A stretch of DNA of 35,171 nt, taken from contig DULG01000003.1 of assembly GCA_012840485.1 (NCBI GenBank), positions 1 to 35,171 of the forward strand. Reading direction: 5' to 3'. This document shows positions 14,983 to 23,229 of this stretch, piece by piece. A model generated the notes under the pieces. The model was not told the origin of the DNA, ran no database searches, and was given only the letters and a program-made list of their open reading frames with translations. Made by a program: the position numbers and the translations under genes. The stretch's first letter is position 1. Every line of letters starts with the position of its first letter. This DNA is from Clostridia bacterium (GTDB lineage: Bacteria > Bacillota > Thermoanaerobacteria > Thermoanaerobacterales > Thermoanaerobacteraceae).

Positions 14983-16335
14983 TTATTTTTCCTTTTTCAA
15001 AAGCCTCCAAGCTGTTTTATCAATAAGATGTTTATTGGAGGTAGTAGCGGTAGATAAGTATATTGTGTCAAGATCGATATTTACAGGGATAGTTATATAG
15101 ACTATTCCATTTTTTATATGAGCATTTCCTTCTGTGTTGATTAATTTTCCATTTATAACTTTTGCGCTTATTCTTGCAACTTCTTTATGTTCTTTAAATA
15201 ATATGCCATAAAGGTTATATTCATAAGTCGGTTTTGCAGCTTGTCTACACTTTATCGCTACGTGGAGATTGTTATTTTGTGTATATACATATACTGCTGT
15301 TATATCCATACTTCCATTTTCATAATCTCTAAAATTATCATATTCTGGGTCTATTATCACTTTGTAATCTTCAAATCTGCGGTTTTTATTGTATTTTTTC
15401 AATATGCCGTCTTCATATAATCCATACAGCTCTGTTTTTCTGTCAAAGGCCAATAAAAAGTCCTTCATGACTTTTATTTGAGTTTTATATATCATTATAG
15501 TTTTTCCTTTTTTCTTAATATCTGTTTTTGTAAGAGGATAAAGATGCCACTTTGTTCCTGTCTTCAAAAGATTTTGAGGAGGATTTAGATTTAATTGAGG
15601 GTGTTTCCCAAAGGGCAAAGGCCAATCTGTGCGGTGAACAATGTATAAAAATTGCGGTATATTTTCTTTTTCCAGCAAATATAAAGTGTATTTTACAAAG
15701 CTGTTTGTCGCCCAATGGTCAGGATGCAATTCGTTTGGATAAGGATACACAACAAGTGTGGGATTGTATTCTTTTATGATTTTTTTTAAATCTTTTACCA
15801 TGTTTTCTCCTTTGTATTCTACTTTTTTAGTGTAGGAATTGTTATAAGGGCTTGATATTTTTTTAGTGCCCAAACTTTTATAGGGCTTATTCCAATATTG
15901 CCACCACAAATACGCTAAACCTTTGTCAGGATATCCTAAAAAGATTATATTTTCCTCATTAACTCCTAGGTATTTTAAAGCAGAGATGGTCTCTTTTTGC
16001 CTGTCATGTCCTAGACGCAAAAAATCTTTTCGCTTAGGTTCAAGTGTATCATAATTTTCTATAACTGCTCTTTTAAAGGAGTCTCCGTTAGTCATTACTA
16101 CGACTTTTACTTCACCGCCATATCTAATGGTGTCTTGAATCAAGCCTGCAGAAGCCAATGTTTCATCGTCAGGGTGAGGAGCAAAAACCAACACTTTTTG
16201 ATAAATCTTAAGGGTTGGATAAAGTTTTTTGACAGGGATTTTGCTTTCATAGTTATAAGTTTTTAATTCTAGTCCTGCAAAGGCTATAAAAATTATTAGA
16301 ACAGTTATTGCAATGTATTTTATTTTTTTATTCAT
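14983..16335 (-). CDS. Membrane-anchored or secreted PIG-L family (LmbE-like) N-acetyl-sugar deacetylase
   Basis: The 450-residue protein starts with an uncleaved-type signal or anchor (about 5-24). The PIG-L zinc deacetylase domain (about 45-265) has FAPHPDDETLASAG with the catalytic Asp and zinc His/Asp, and ELHPDHW with the third ligand. Family members remove acetyl groups from GlcNAc-containing molecules. A beta-rich C-terminal region of about 150 residues (from about 300) is not recognised and may bind substrate. The gene diverges from a ROK repressor and nagB, with two operator-like palindromes between, so the substrate is probably an amino sugar outside the membrane; that is inference. 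AAGGTG precedes the ATG. Confidence 0.85.
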   Translation of the reverse strand: MNKKIKYIAITVLIIFIAFAGLELKTYNYESKIPVKKLYPTLKIYQKVLVFAPHPDDETLASAGLIQDTIRYGGEVKVVVMTNGDSFKRAVIENYDTLEPKRKDFLRLGHDRQKETISALKYLGVNEENIIFLGYPDKGLAYLWWQYWNKPYKSLGTKKISSPYNNSYTKKVEYKGENMVKDLKKIIKEYNPTLVVYPYPNELHPDHWATNSFVKYTLYLLEKENIPQFLYIVHRTDWPLPFGKHPQLNLNPPQNLLKTGTKWHLYPLTKTDIKKKGKTIMIYKTQIKVMKDFLLAFDRKTELYGLYEDGILKKYNKNRRFEDYKVIIDPEYDNFRDYENGSMDITAVYVYTQNNNLHVAIKCRQAAKPTYEYNLYGILFKEHKEVARISAKVINGKLINTEGNAHIKNGIVYITIPVNIDLDTIYLSTATTSNKHLIDKTAWRLLKKEK

Positions 16336-16377
16336 TACTTAGCACCTTCTTTGTAGTTGTAGTTTCAAAATTTATTA

Positions 16378-16407
16378 TTTACATTTTTCAAATTATTATG
16401 GTATAAT
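16378..16407 (+). promoter_or_regulatory. Promoter of the ROK regulator-nagB operon
   Basis: TTTACA (16378-16383) and TATAAT (16402-16407) are 18 bases apart. Both operator-like palindromes lie just downstream, where a bound repressor would block initiation. Confidence 0.65.
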
Positions 16408-16418
16408 AAATATAGAAA

Positions 16419-16473
16419 AATGTTCGGTTACCGAACTAATTTTTTTAAAGGATTAGTTCAGTTAGAGAACTAA
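16419..16473. promoter_or_regulatory. Two operator-like palindromes in the divergent intergenic region
   Basis: Site 1 (16419-16439) contains GTTCGGTTACCGAAC and continues to GAACTAA; site 2 (16453-16473) is TTAGTTC-N7-GAACTAA. Both are 21 bp with the shared half-site GAACTAA, and their centres are 34 bases apart, about three helical turns. The position between the PIG-L gene and the ROK gene fits binding by the ROK repressor itself. Confidence 0.7.
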
Positions 16474-16486
16474 TGGGGGCGGGATA

Positions 16487-17629
16487 TTGAAAGATTATAC
16501 TAAAGGCACTTCGGGGTTGATTAAGAATATAAATAAAGCTAATGTCTTAGATGTTATTAAAAAAATGCAGCCTATATCGAGAATAGAAGTTTCTAAAGTT
16601 TTAAAAATGAGCAAATCTACTATTTCTGCTATTGTAGATGAGCTAATTGAGGAAGGACTGGTAGTAGAAAATGGTTATGGTGAAAAGGGGACAGTAGGGA
16701 GAAAGCCCATACAGCTTTCTTTTAATCCTAACGCTAAGTTTGTCGTAGGAATGAGTGTGGAGTCTTCTAACACGATAGGAATTTTGACTAACATGGAAGG
16801 AAAAATTTTAAAAAAGATAAAATGGCAAACTGGCATTAAAGAACAAGCTTTTAATGGGATTGTAAATGGGATAAAAGAACTGATTGAAAGGGGAAAAAAT
16901 GTAATAGGAATTGGTGTTGGTCTTCCAGGAATTACAAATATACAAACAGGAGTTGTGGATGCGCCGGGATTGAAATGGAATAATTTTGAATTGAAGAAAA
17001 GGTTGAGAGAAATATTTAATTATAACATCTACGTTGACAACAGTGTAAATTATGCTGCGCTAGGAGAGAGATGGATTGGTTGTTGCCGCGATATAGAGAA
17101 TTTTGTGCTGATAAATATAGGAAATGGCGTAGGTTCGGGGATATACGTAAATGGTAAATTATTGAGAGGTAATGCTTATACTGCAGGAGAAGTAGGTTAT
17201 ATGGCTACAGGAGATGATGTTTTTGAAAATACCTATTCTTATGAGGACTATGGTTATTTTGAAAGGAAAACTTCTTTGTCTGCTTTAGTTAAATCAGTTT
17301 CTAGGAGTTTGCCTTATATAGACACTATAGAAGATGTAGTAAAAGGATATAAAGAACAAAATCCTATTTGTGTACAAGCTGTATCTCAATTTATTAAAAA
17401 TTTAAGCATGGGTATTGCCAATATTGTAAGTATTTTAAACCCAGAAGCAATAATAATTGGAGGAGACATCCTAAACTATGAAATTGATATACGCCAGGAG
17501 TTAAAGGAGAAAGTGAAAAGGATTGTGCCTTTTGATTTTGACATTAAAGTAGCTCAACTTGGTGAAGATGCTTCTGCTATTGGGGCGGTAGCCGATGTGC
17601 TTTTAAAGACAAATAATTTATTATTATGA
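16487..17629 (+). CDS. ROK-family transcriptional repressor (NagC/XylR type)
   Basis: The 380-residue protein has an N-terminal winged helix (about 15-75; QPISRIEVSKVLKMSKSTISAIV) followed by the ROK sugar-binding fold (GIGVGLPGI, NIGNGVGSGIYVNG, AIIIGGDIL). The zinc motif CxCGxxGC usual in the ROK core is missing: the GEVGYMATGDDVFEN region has no cysteines, and the usual GEIGH histidine is Y. The kinase-type Asp in ENDxNxAAL is Ser (VDNSVNYAAL), so it should not phosphorylate sugars. The start is TTG at 16487 after GGGGGCGGG. nagB follows after 12 bases, so the likely effector is an amino sugar or its phosphate. Confidence 0.88.
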   Translation: MKDYTKGTSGLIKNINKANVLDVIKKMQPISRIEVSKVLKMSKSTISAIVDELIEEGLVVENGYGEKGTVGRKPIQLSFNPNAKFVVGMSVESSNTIGILTNMEGKILKKIKWQTGIKEQAFNGIVNGIKELIERGKNVIGIGVGLPGITNIQTGVVDAPGLKWNNFELKKRLREIFNYNIYVDNSVNYAALGERWIGCCRDIENFVLINIGNGVGSGIYVNGKLLRGNAYTAGEVGYMATGDDVFENTYSYEDYGYFERKTSLSALVKSVSRSLPYIDTIEDVVKGYKEQNPICVQAVSQFIKNLSMGIANIVSILNPEAIIIGGDILNYEIDIRQELKEKVKRIVPFDFDIKVAQLGEDASAIGAVADVLLKTNNLLL

Positions 17630-17641
17630 GGAGGGCAGGAA

Positions 17642-18403
17642 ATGAGAGTAATAATCACAGTGGACTATGATGAGATGAGTAAAAGAGCAGCAGAGATTGT
17701 GAAAAAGCAAATCAAAGAAAAGCCGGATACTATTTTAGGGCTTGCGACGGGTTCTACCCCTTTGGGGATGTATAAGTATTTGATTGAGATGTATAAAAAA
17801 GGGGAAATTGATTTTTCAAACGTTGTTACTTTCAATTTAGATGAGTACATTGGTCTATCTCCAGATCATCCCCAAAGCTATCATTATTTCATGTATGAGA
17901 ATTTTTTCAATCACATCAATATTAAAAAACAGAATATTTACATTCCCAATGGAGTAGCAGAGGATTTAGAGGAAGAATGTAAAAGGTACGAAGAGGAGAT
18001 AGAAAAAGCGGGAGGGATTGATTTACAGATACTGGGGATTGGTGTAAATGGGCATATAGGCTTTAACGAGCCGGATGAAAGTATAGATACAAAAACCCAT
18101 GTGGTTGCTTTGACTGAAGAGACAATAGATGCTAATAAAAGGTTTTTTAAAAGTGCTGATGAGGTACCAAGAAAGGCTATTACCATGGGTTTGGGAAGTA
18201 TTATGAAAGCGAAAAAGATTATTCTTTTGGCTTCTGGGAAAAATAAAGCAAAAGCGATAAAAGAAACGATAAAAGGGAAATTGACTACAAATGTACCTTC
18301 TACAGTTTTAGCATTGCACCCTGATGTGACTATAATAATTGACAAAGAGGCTGCTTCACTTATACCTGATGAGGATTTAAAAGAAATAGAAATAATTGCT
18401 TAA
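17642..18403 (+). CDS. nagB: Glucosamine-6-phosphate deaminase
   Basis: NagB converts glucosamine 6-phosphate to fructose 6-phosphate and ammonia, feeding amino sugars into glycolysis. The 253-residue product is full length and carries [11 protein letters not shown] (phosphate binding), the catalytic Asp in NLDEYIGL, and [13 protein letters not shown] with the catalytic His. GAGGAGGGCAGG precedes the ATG. It shares an operon with the ROK repressor and ends at a terminator. No nagA lies in the window; the divergent PIG-L deacetylase may supply deacetylated sugar instead, which is inference. Confidence 0.96.
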   Translation: MRVIITVDYDEMSKRAAEIVKKQIKEKPDTILGLATGSTPLGMYKYLIEMYKKGEIDFSNVVTFNLDEYIGLSPDHPQSYHYFMYENFFNHINIKKQNIYIPNGVAEDLEEECKRYEEEIEKAGGIDLQILGIGVNGHIGFNEPDESIDTKTHVVALTEETIDANKRFFKSADEVPRKAITMGLGSIMKAKKIILLASGKNKAKAIKETIKGKLTTNVPSTVLALHPDVTIIIDKEAASLIPDEDLKEIEIIA

Positions 18404-18425
18404 TAGGCGAAAGCCTATTTTTTTA
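18402..18425 (+). terminator. Rho-independent terminator after nagB
   Basis: AATAGGC-GAAA-GCCTATT is followed by TTTTTTATTT. Confidence 0.88.
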
Positions 18426-18512
18426 TTTAGCAAGATTTTGTAATTGAGATATAATATAATTGTCAGGGGAAAATAGGTTATAAAAGGTGCTACTTTAAAG
18501 GAGAGATAAGCT

Positions 18513-19856
18513 ATGATAAAGGTGATGATGGAAGGATTTAAATTATATAACCATAATAAATGGCCTCGTGAAAAAATAATGGAATATAGCAGTAAGCGTA
18601 TGAGAGAAATGATAAAACACGCCTATACTTTCAGCAAATTTTATAAAACCCTCTATAAAGGTGCAGGGATAAAATATGAAAACCTGGATAATATTCCTAT
18701 TGGAGAATTGCCTGTGATAGATAAAGAAATGGTTAGAAATAATTTTTTTGATATAGTTACTGATTCTATCTCTCACAGAGAGATAGAAATGGCAATGAAA
18801 AATAGTGAATTAATGGTGAGGATAGGAAAATATATCCTTGTTCATACTTCTGGGAGCACAGGCAATCCTTGCAATTTTCTGTATGATATAGATGCTTTGG
18901 ATATGATAGAAGCCAATATGGTTCGGATAAGCTTGGGGGGTAAAAAGGAAATCGGATGGAGTGATTTCCCTATAAAGGTATTGTACGTAGCTTCTGTAGG
19001 TAGCGGTTATGCTTCTACTGTACTTGCCATGAATGGAATTAAAAAATATCGGGCTAAAAGTATGGTATTAAACGCTGCCGACCCTCTTGATACCTGGAAA
19101 GATAAAATTAAAAATTTTAATCCTAATTATTTGGCAGGTTATCCTTCCTGTGTAAAAATACTGGCAGACATGCAGCAAAGAGGTGAAATAAATATAAAGC
19201 CTAAAAAAATAATTACAGGAGGAGAACCTTTAAGTAAAGAAGTCTCCAGTTATTTAAGCTCTGTTTTTGATGCTGACGTAATAGATTATTATGGCTGTAC
19301 AGAATCAATATTTTTAGGTATGGGAACTAGCAGGTATGAAGGTATGTATCTCATGGATGATATGAATTATGTGGAAGTTGATGAGTTTGGCAGGCTAATC
19401 ATAACTCCATTGTATAACAAAATTTTTCCTCTTATCCGTTATCGACTGAATGATGTGGTAGAAGGATTTGATAGAGAATATAAAGGTCCTTTACCTTATA
19501 CTCATATTAAAAGAGTGATAGGAAGAGAAGAAGAGATGATGTGGTTTAAAAATGAAAATGGTGATAAGGACTTTCTTCATCCTCTTTTCATTGATGACCT
19601 TGAAGTTGAAGGAATAAAAGAATACCAGTTTGTCCAGACAAGTGATGAAAGCCTTATATTGAACTGTGTCAAACTACCTAATGCCGGTGAAGATGTTGAA
19701 GAAGAAATCAAGAGACAACTTGACCAATTTTTGAGTAAAAAGAAGCTTAGAAATGTAAAATACAAAATACATTTCAAGGAGATGCTTCAGATTGATAAAA
19801 AAACGGGAAAAGTGAAAATGGTTATAGATACTACGACAAAAAATGATTGTTATTAG
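18513..19856 (+). CDS. PaaK/CapK-like adenylate-forming ligase
   Basis: The 447-residue protein follows the phenylacetate-CoA ligase pattern: N-terminal helix block RMREMIKHAYTFSKFYK, the P-loop-like HTSGSTGNP (about 111-119), GGEPLSKEV, YYGCTESIFLG with the adenine-site Tyr/Glu, an LIRYRLNDVV segment with the Asp of the hinge, and the C-terminal lysine in KKTGKVKMV. Such enzymes make acyl-adenylates and usually acyl-CoA. The substrate is not evident and no aromatic-catabolic, indolepyruvate or surface polysaccharide genes are adjacent. AAAGGAG precedes the ATG; a TATAAT at 18450 is a probable -10. It appears monocistronic. Confidence 0.85.
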   Translation: MIKVMMEGFKLYNHNKWPREKIMEYSSKRMREMIKHAYTFSKFYKTLYKGAGIKYENLDNIPIGELPVIDKEMVRNNFFDIVTDSISHREIEMAMKNSELMVRIGKYILVHTSGSTGNPCNFLYDIDALDMIEANMVRISLGGKKEIGWSDFPIKVLYVASVGSGYASTVLAMNGIKKYRAKSMVLNAADPLDTWKDKIKNFNPNYLAGYPSCVKILADMQQRGEINIKPKKIITGGEPLSKEVSSYLSSVFDADVIDYYGCTESIFLGMGTSRYEGMYLMDDMNYVEVDEFGRLIITPLYNKIFPLIRYRLNDVVEGFDREYKGPLPYTHIKRVIGREEEMMWFKNENGDKDFLHPLFIDDLEVEGIKEYQFVQTSDESLILNCVKLPNAGEDVEEEIKRQLDQFLSKKKLRNVKYKIHFKEMLQIDKKTGKVKMVIDTTTKNDCY

Positions 19857-19921
19857 CCTCTGAAGTCACTGATGCAAGCAGTATAAGAGGTTGGCAATTT
19901 ACAAAATTTTGATATATCCTG

Positions 19922-19950
19922 TTGTGTTATCTGCAAAGTTGTAATATAAT
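19922..19950 (+). promoter_or_regulatory. Promoter of the ccdA-tlpA pair
   Basis: TTGTGT (19922-19927) and TATAAT (19945-19950) are 17 bases apart, upstream of a very strong GGGGAGGGAGGTG ribosome binding site. Confidence 0.55.
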
Positions 19951-19989
19951 ATTTAATGGTTATACCCTATAGGGGAGGGAGGTGTAGAT

Positions 19990-20646
19990 GTGCCAATTTA
20001 CACTGCATTTTTAGCAGGAATTGTTTCTTTTTTATCACCCTGTGTTTTGCCTTTAATTCCCGCTTATGTGTCATATATTTTCGGAAATAAAAAGAATAAT
20101 TTAATAAATTTGTTTCTCTTTGTTTTGGGATTTAGCATAGTGTTTGTTTTAATGGGGGCGACTGCAAGCCAACTAGGAAAGCTTTTTTTAGCCTATAAAG
20201 ACATTTTTAGGAAAGTAAGTGGGATAATAATTGTGCTTTTTGGACTTCAAATGACTGGGATTTTTAGACCACTATTTTTAAATAAAGAAGTCAAATTAAT
20301 AGATATGGAAAAGGTACAGACCGGTTATATAGGGTCATTAGTATTGGGTATAACTTTTGCAGCAGGATGGACACCTTGTGTAGGTCCAATTCTCGCTTCG
20401 ATATTGTTGTATGCTGGGTCAGTCAGTACTTTAAGTGTAGGCGTGATATTGCTTTTTGCATATTCTATGGGGCTTGGCATACCTTTTATAGTTACAGCCT
20501 TATTGATTGACAAGTTTAAAAGTATGTATAAAAGGATTAACAAAATATTGCCTTATATTGAGGTAATAAGTGGGGTTATTCTCATAATATTTGGAGTTCT
20601 TTTATATTTTAACATGCTAATCAAGATAAGTGGATATTTTTATTAA
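19990..20646 (+). CDS. ccdA: CcdA-like thiol-disulfide transporter
   Basis: The 218-residue membrane protein has six predicted helices in two halves, each with a family PC motif: SPCVLPLIPAY near residue 16 and TPCVGPIL near residue 129. The two cysteines in these motifs carry reducing power from cytoplasmic thioredoxin across the membrane. The partner is the membrane-anchored thioredoxin encoded 12 bases downstream. The start is GTG at 19990 after GGGAGGGAGGTG. In sporeformers such pairs serve cytochrome c maturation (ResA) or cortex synthesis (StoA). No cytochrome genes are in view, so the target is open. Confidence 0.92.
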   Translation: MPIYTAFLAGIVSFLSPCVLPLIPAYVSYIFGNKKNNLINLFLFVLGFSIVFVLMGATASQLGKLFLAYKDIFRKVSGIIIVLFGLQMTGIFRPLFLNKEVKLIDMEKVQTGYIGSLVLGITFAAGWTPCVGPILASILLYAGSVSTLSVGVILLFAYSMGLGIPFIVTALLIDKFKSMYKRINKILPYIEVISGVILIIFGVLLYFNMLIKISGYFY

Positions 20647-20658
20647 GAGGTGGTTAGT

Positions 20659-21267
20659 GTGAAAAATAAAAATCTAATTTTTACTATAATTGCTGTGATA
20701 GTTATAGGGGCACTTATTTTCGTCTTAAATAATTACACAAAAAGTGCTCAACCTTCCCCTTCTCAAGTGACAGAAAATAATACTCCTAGCAATAATGAAG
20801 GTCAAAATACAAGTTCAAATGCAACTGAGAAAAGTGAGCCTAAGATAGGGAATCAAGTAGGAGATATAGCACCAGATTTTACTCTACAAGATATAAACGG
20901 GAATACAGTAACTTTGTCAAGTTTAAGAGGAAAAAAAGTTATACTAAACTTTTGGGCAACAACTTGTCCTTATTGCAAAATTGAAATGCCAGCTTTAAAT
21001 CAGTTTATAAAAGGCCATAAAGATGATACGGTTTTACTTGCGATAGACTTGGGTGAAAGCCCATCAAAAGTAAAGCAGTATTTAGAAGGGAAAGGATATG
21101 AATTTACTGTGCTACTGGATACTGACTTAAGTACTATTTACGATTATCAAGTTCAGTTTATACCTATGTCTTATTTTATAGATAAAAACGGGGTCATAAG
21201 GGCAATTAGCAATGGGGCTATGACATATGACGAAATTGAAGAGTATTATAAATCAATTTCTCAATAA
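20659..21267 (+). CDS. Membrane-anchored TlpA/ResA-like thioredoxin
   Basis: The 202-residue protein has an N-terminal membrane anchor (about 5-24), a Ser/Asn/Thr-rich linker (about 28-65) and a thioredoxin domain of the AhpC/TSA-Redoxin type with FTLQDINGN, the active site WATTCPYCKIEMP (CPYC) and the cis-proline region FIPMSYFID. It should act outside the membrane as a reductase fed by the CcdA encoded just upstream. I preferred GTG 20659, spaced from AAGAGGTGG, to GTG 20650, which lies inside that site. A tandem heptamer and a strong terminator follow. Confidence 0.92.
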   Translation: MKNKNLIFTIIAVIVIGALIFVLNNYTKSAQPSPSQVTENNTPSNNEGQNTSSNATEKSEPKIGNQVGDIAPDFTLQDINGNTVTLSSLRGKKVILNFWATTCPYCKIEMPALNQFIKGHKDDTVLLAIDLGESPSKVKQYLEGKGYEFTVLLDTDLSTIYDYQVQFIPMSYFIDKNGVIRAISNGAMTYDEIEEYYKSISQ

Positions 21268-21276
21268 AAAATAATC

Positions 21277-21318
21277 AATAAACAATAAACAATAAACAAT
21301 AAACAATAAACAATAAAC
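21277..21318. repeat. Tandem heptamer AATAAAC, six copies
   Basis: Six perfect copies of AATAAAC run from 21277 to 21318, between the thioredoxin stop codon and the shared terminator. The copy number could vary by slippage. No function is evident. Confidence 0.9.
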
Positions 21319-21320
21319 AA

Positions 21321-21355
21321 AAAAGAGTATCTCCAGAATTAAGAGATACTCTTTT
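21321..21355. terminator. Bidirectional terminator between converging genes
   Basis: A 13-bp stem, AAAAGAGTATCTC / GAGATACTCTTTT, has A-rich and T-rich flanks and serves both the thioredoxin gene and the decarboxylase gene. Confidence 0.88.
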
Positions 21356-21358
21356 CAT

Positions 21359-22846
21359 TTATGCTATTACGTTTAAAACTTGTCGATCATTTACTACTTT
21401 TATATAATTTACTTCTGGGTCTTCAGTACCTTGTATGCTTAAGTTTGCTTCTTTCATTTTGTCTACATATTCTATGATTTCTAGTGTTATTCTTTCACCA
21501 GGACAAAGTACTGGAATACCTGGAGGATAAGCCATTAAAAATTCTGCGCTTATCTGCCCTATACTTTCCCTTAAAGGTACTGCAACAGTGGAGGAGTTAA
21601 AAGCATATCTTGGTGATACTACTTGTTCTGGTATTTCTGGTATATCTATGGGTTTCGCTATTTCAATATTTTCATTGTATAATTCATCGCTTATTTCTCT
21701 TAAAGCCCTTAAGAGATAATCGACTTTTTCCATTGTATCACCAATAGAGAATACACATAAAACATTATACATATCTGATAGTTCAGGTTGTATATAATAT
21801 CTTTCTGCCAATATTCTCTCTAACTGATGGCCGCTTATTCCAAGGCCTTTAGCTGTTATTGTAACTTTTGTGGGGTCAAAGTCATAAGCACCATCTCGTC
21901 CCACAATTTCTTCACCAAAGCAGTATAGTCCTTTAATTTTATTTATTTCTCTTCTAGCATATTCTGCTAATTCTATTGTTTTATCTAATAACTCTTTTCC
22001 TTCAGTAGCCATTTGCATTCTTGCAACGTCTAGAGAGGCTAGCAATATATATGAAGGGCTAGTGGTTTGGAGCAAGCTCATCACTTGCTTTACCCTATTA
22101 ATATCAATCCTATCTCCTCTAACATGAAGCATTGAGCTCTGCGTCATTGAGCCAATAATCTTATGGGTGCTCTGTGCACAGATATCGGCTCCTGCTTCCA
22201 TCGCTGAAATAGGCAATTTTTCGTTAAATTTAAGGTGTGGTCCGTGAGCTTCATCCACCATGAGTATAGCGCCATAATCATGAACAATTTCAGCAATTTT
22301 TACTATGTCTGTAGACACTCCATAATAAGTCGGATTTATTATCAAAACTGCTTTCGCATCTGGATGCTCTTTTAAAGTTTTTTCAACAGTTTCTGGTGTT
22401 ACATTTAGAGCGACGCCAATATTTTTATCAATTTCTGGCTGCATATAAATAGGTATGGCACCACTTAATATGATTCCAGAAGTCACAGACTTATGAATGT
22501 TTCTAGGGACGATAATTTTTTCTTCTTCTCCCATAACACTTAAAATCATTGCTTGAATTGCACCAGATGTTCCGTGTATAGAGAAAAAAGTAGCGTCGGC
22601 ACCAAAAGCTTCTGCTGCTAATTCTTGGGCATACTTAATTGGTCCAGTAGGTTTGTGCAAACTATCTACCTGCTGAAACACTGTTACATCCATTGACAAT
22701 ACATTTTTGCCCACAAAGTCCAAGAACTTTTTTGCCATTCCCACACCTTTTTTATGGCCTGGCACGTGAAAAGGTATAGTATTGTTATTTACATATTCCA
22801 TTAAGGCATCAAATAAAGGGGTTTGAGTTTGATCTAACTTTTTCAA
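21359..22846 (-). CDS. speA: PLP-dependent Orn/Lys/Arg decarboxylase, short form (SpeA-like)
   Basis: The protein belongs to the aminotransferase-fold arginine/lysine/ornithine decarboxylases of Firmicutes, about 495 residues. It has FHVPGHKKG near the N-terminus, SIHGTSGA, VDEAHGPHLKF with the PLP Asp/His, the PLP lysine in STHKIIGSMTQSS, and the C-terminal domain with YPPGIPVLCPGE. B. subtilis SpeA of this form makes agmatine for spermidine synthesis; whether arginine, lysine or ornithine is used cannot be settled from the sequence. I set the start at TTG 22846, nine bases after AAGGTG; an in-frame GTG at 22858 lies inside the ribosome binding site. The long leader carries a hairpin. Confidence 0.9.
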   Translation of the reverse strand: MKKLDQTQTPLFDALMEYVNNNTIPFHVPGHKKGVGMAKKFLDFVGKNVLSMDVTVFQQVDSLHKPTGPIKYAQELAAEAFGADATFFSIHGTSGAIQAMILSVMGEEEKIIVPRNIHKSVTSGIILSGAIPIYMQPEIDKNIGVALNVTPETVEKTLKEHPDAKAVLIINPTYYGVSTDIVKIAEIVHDYGAILMVDEAHGPHLKFNEKLPISAMEAGADICAQSTHKIIGSMTQSSMLHVRGDRIDINRVKQVMSLLQTTSPSYILLASLDVARMQMATEGKELLDKTIELAEYARREINKIKGLYCFGEEIVGRDGAYDFDPTKVTITAKGLGISGHQLERILAERYYIQPELSDMYNVLCVFSIGDTMEKVDYLLRALREISDELYNENIEIAKPIDIPEIPEQVVSPRYAFNSSTVAVPLRESIGQISAEFLMAYPPGIPVLCPGERITLEIIEYVDKMKEANLSIQGTEDPEVNYIKVVNDRQVLNVIA

Positions 22847-22877
22847 CTCACTTAACACCTTCTTTCATAAGTTTTGG

Positions 22878-22950
22878 CTCAGAATAAAAGCCTAAAACCT
22901 TGATATAGGTAATTCAAGGATATAGGCTTTTGCAGAGCTTAGCTTTCCCT
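22878..22950 (-). promoter_or_regulatory. Structured 5' leader of the decarboxylase mRNA
   Basis: On the minus strand a long hairpin is built from GCTC / GAGC, AAAAGCCTA / TAGGCTTTT and CCTTGA / TCAAGG, with small internal loops, and ends 20-30 bases before the start. It could act as an attenuator or a ligand-binding leader. I do not recognise it as any riboswitch class. Confidence 0.55.
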
Positions 22951-22967
22951 AAAAATAATTTCAATTC

Positions 22968-22996
22968 ATTATAAGATATATTGTTTCAAATTTCAA
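22968..22996 (-). promoter_or_regulatory. Promoter of the decarboxylase gene
   Basis: On the minus strand TTGAAA (22996-22991) and TATAAT (22973-22968) are 17 bases apart, leaving a leader of about 115 bases. Confidence 0.65.
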
Positions 22997-23229
22997 TAAT
23001 AAGTTTGCTATGATTTAAAAAATTTTTAGAGAAATTTCAAACTGCTAATCTAGCTTTAATTACACTATACTATATAGTATGAGAAAAACCCTGAAATGTC
23101 AAATACATTTTATTGAAGGATAGGTTTACAAGATAATTTTTTATTTGCGATTTTTACAATATGGATTATAATAATAGACAAATCAATGCAAACTTACCAA
23201 CAAACATTATAATGCAATGAGGTGTTGAA

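Larger units (their letters stand above)
22859..23229. other. Divergent intergenic region between the decarboxylase and RACo-like genes
   Basis: This 371-base AT-rich region holds the promoter and structured leader of the decarboxylase gene on the left half. On the right it holds a 14-bp perfect palindrome, ATACTATATAGTAT, at 23067-23080, and unremarkable sequence up to the ATG at 23230. No coding sequence was seen. Confidence 0.6.

Noticed and set aside
21277-21318. AATAAAC array considered as a CRISPR or iteron array
   Set aside because: The units are 7 bp with no spacers, next to a terminator, and there is no replication or cas gene. It is a simple tandem repeat.
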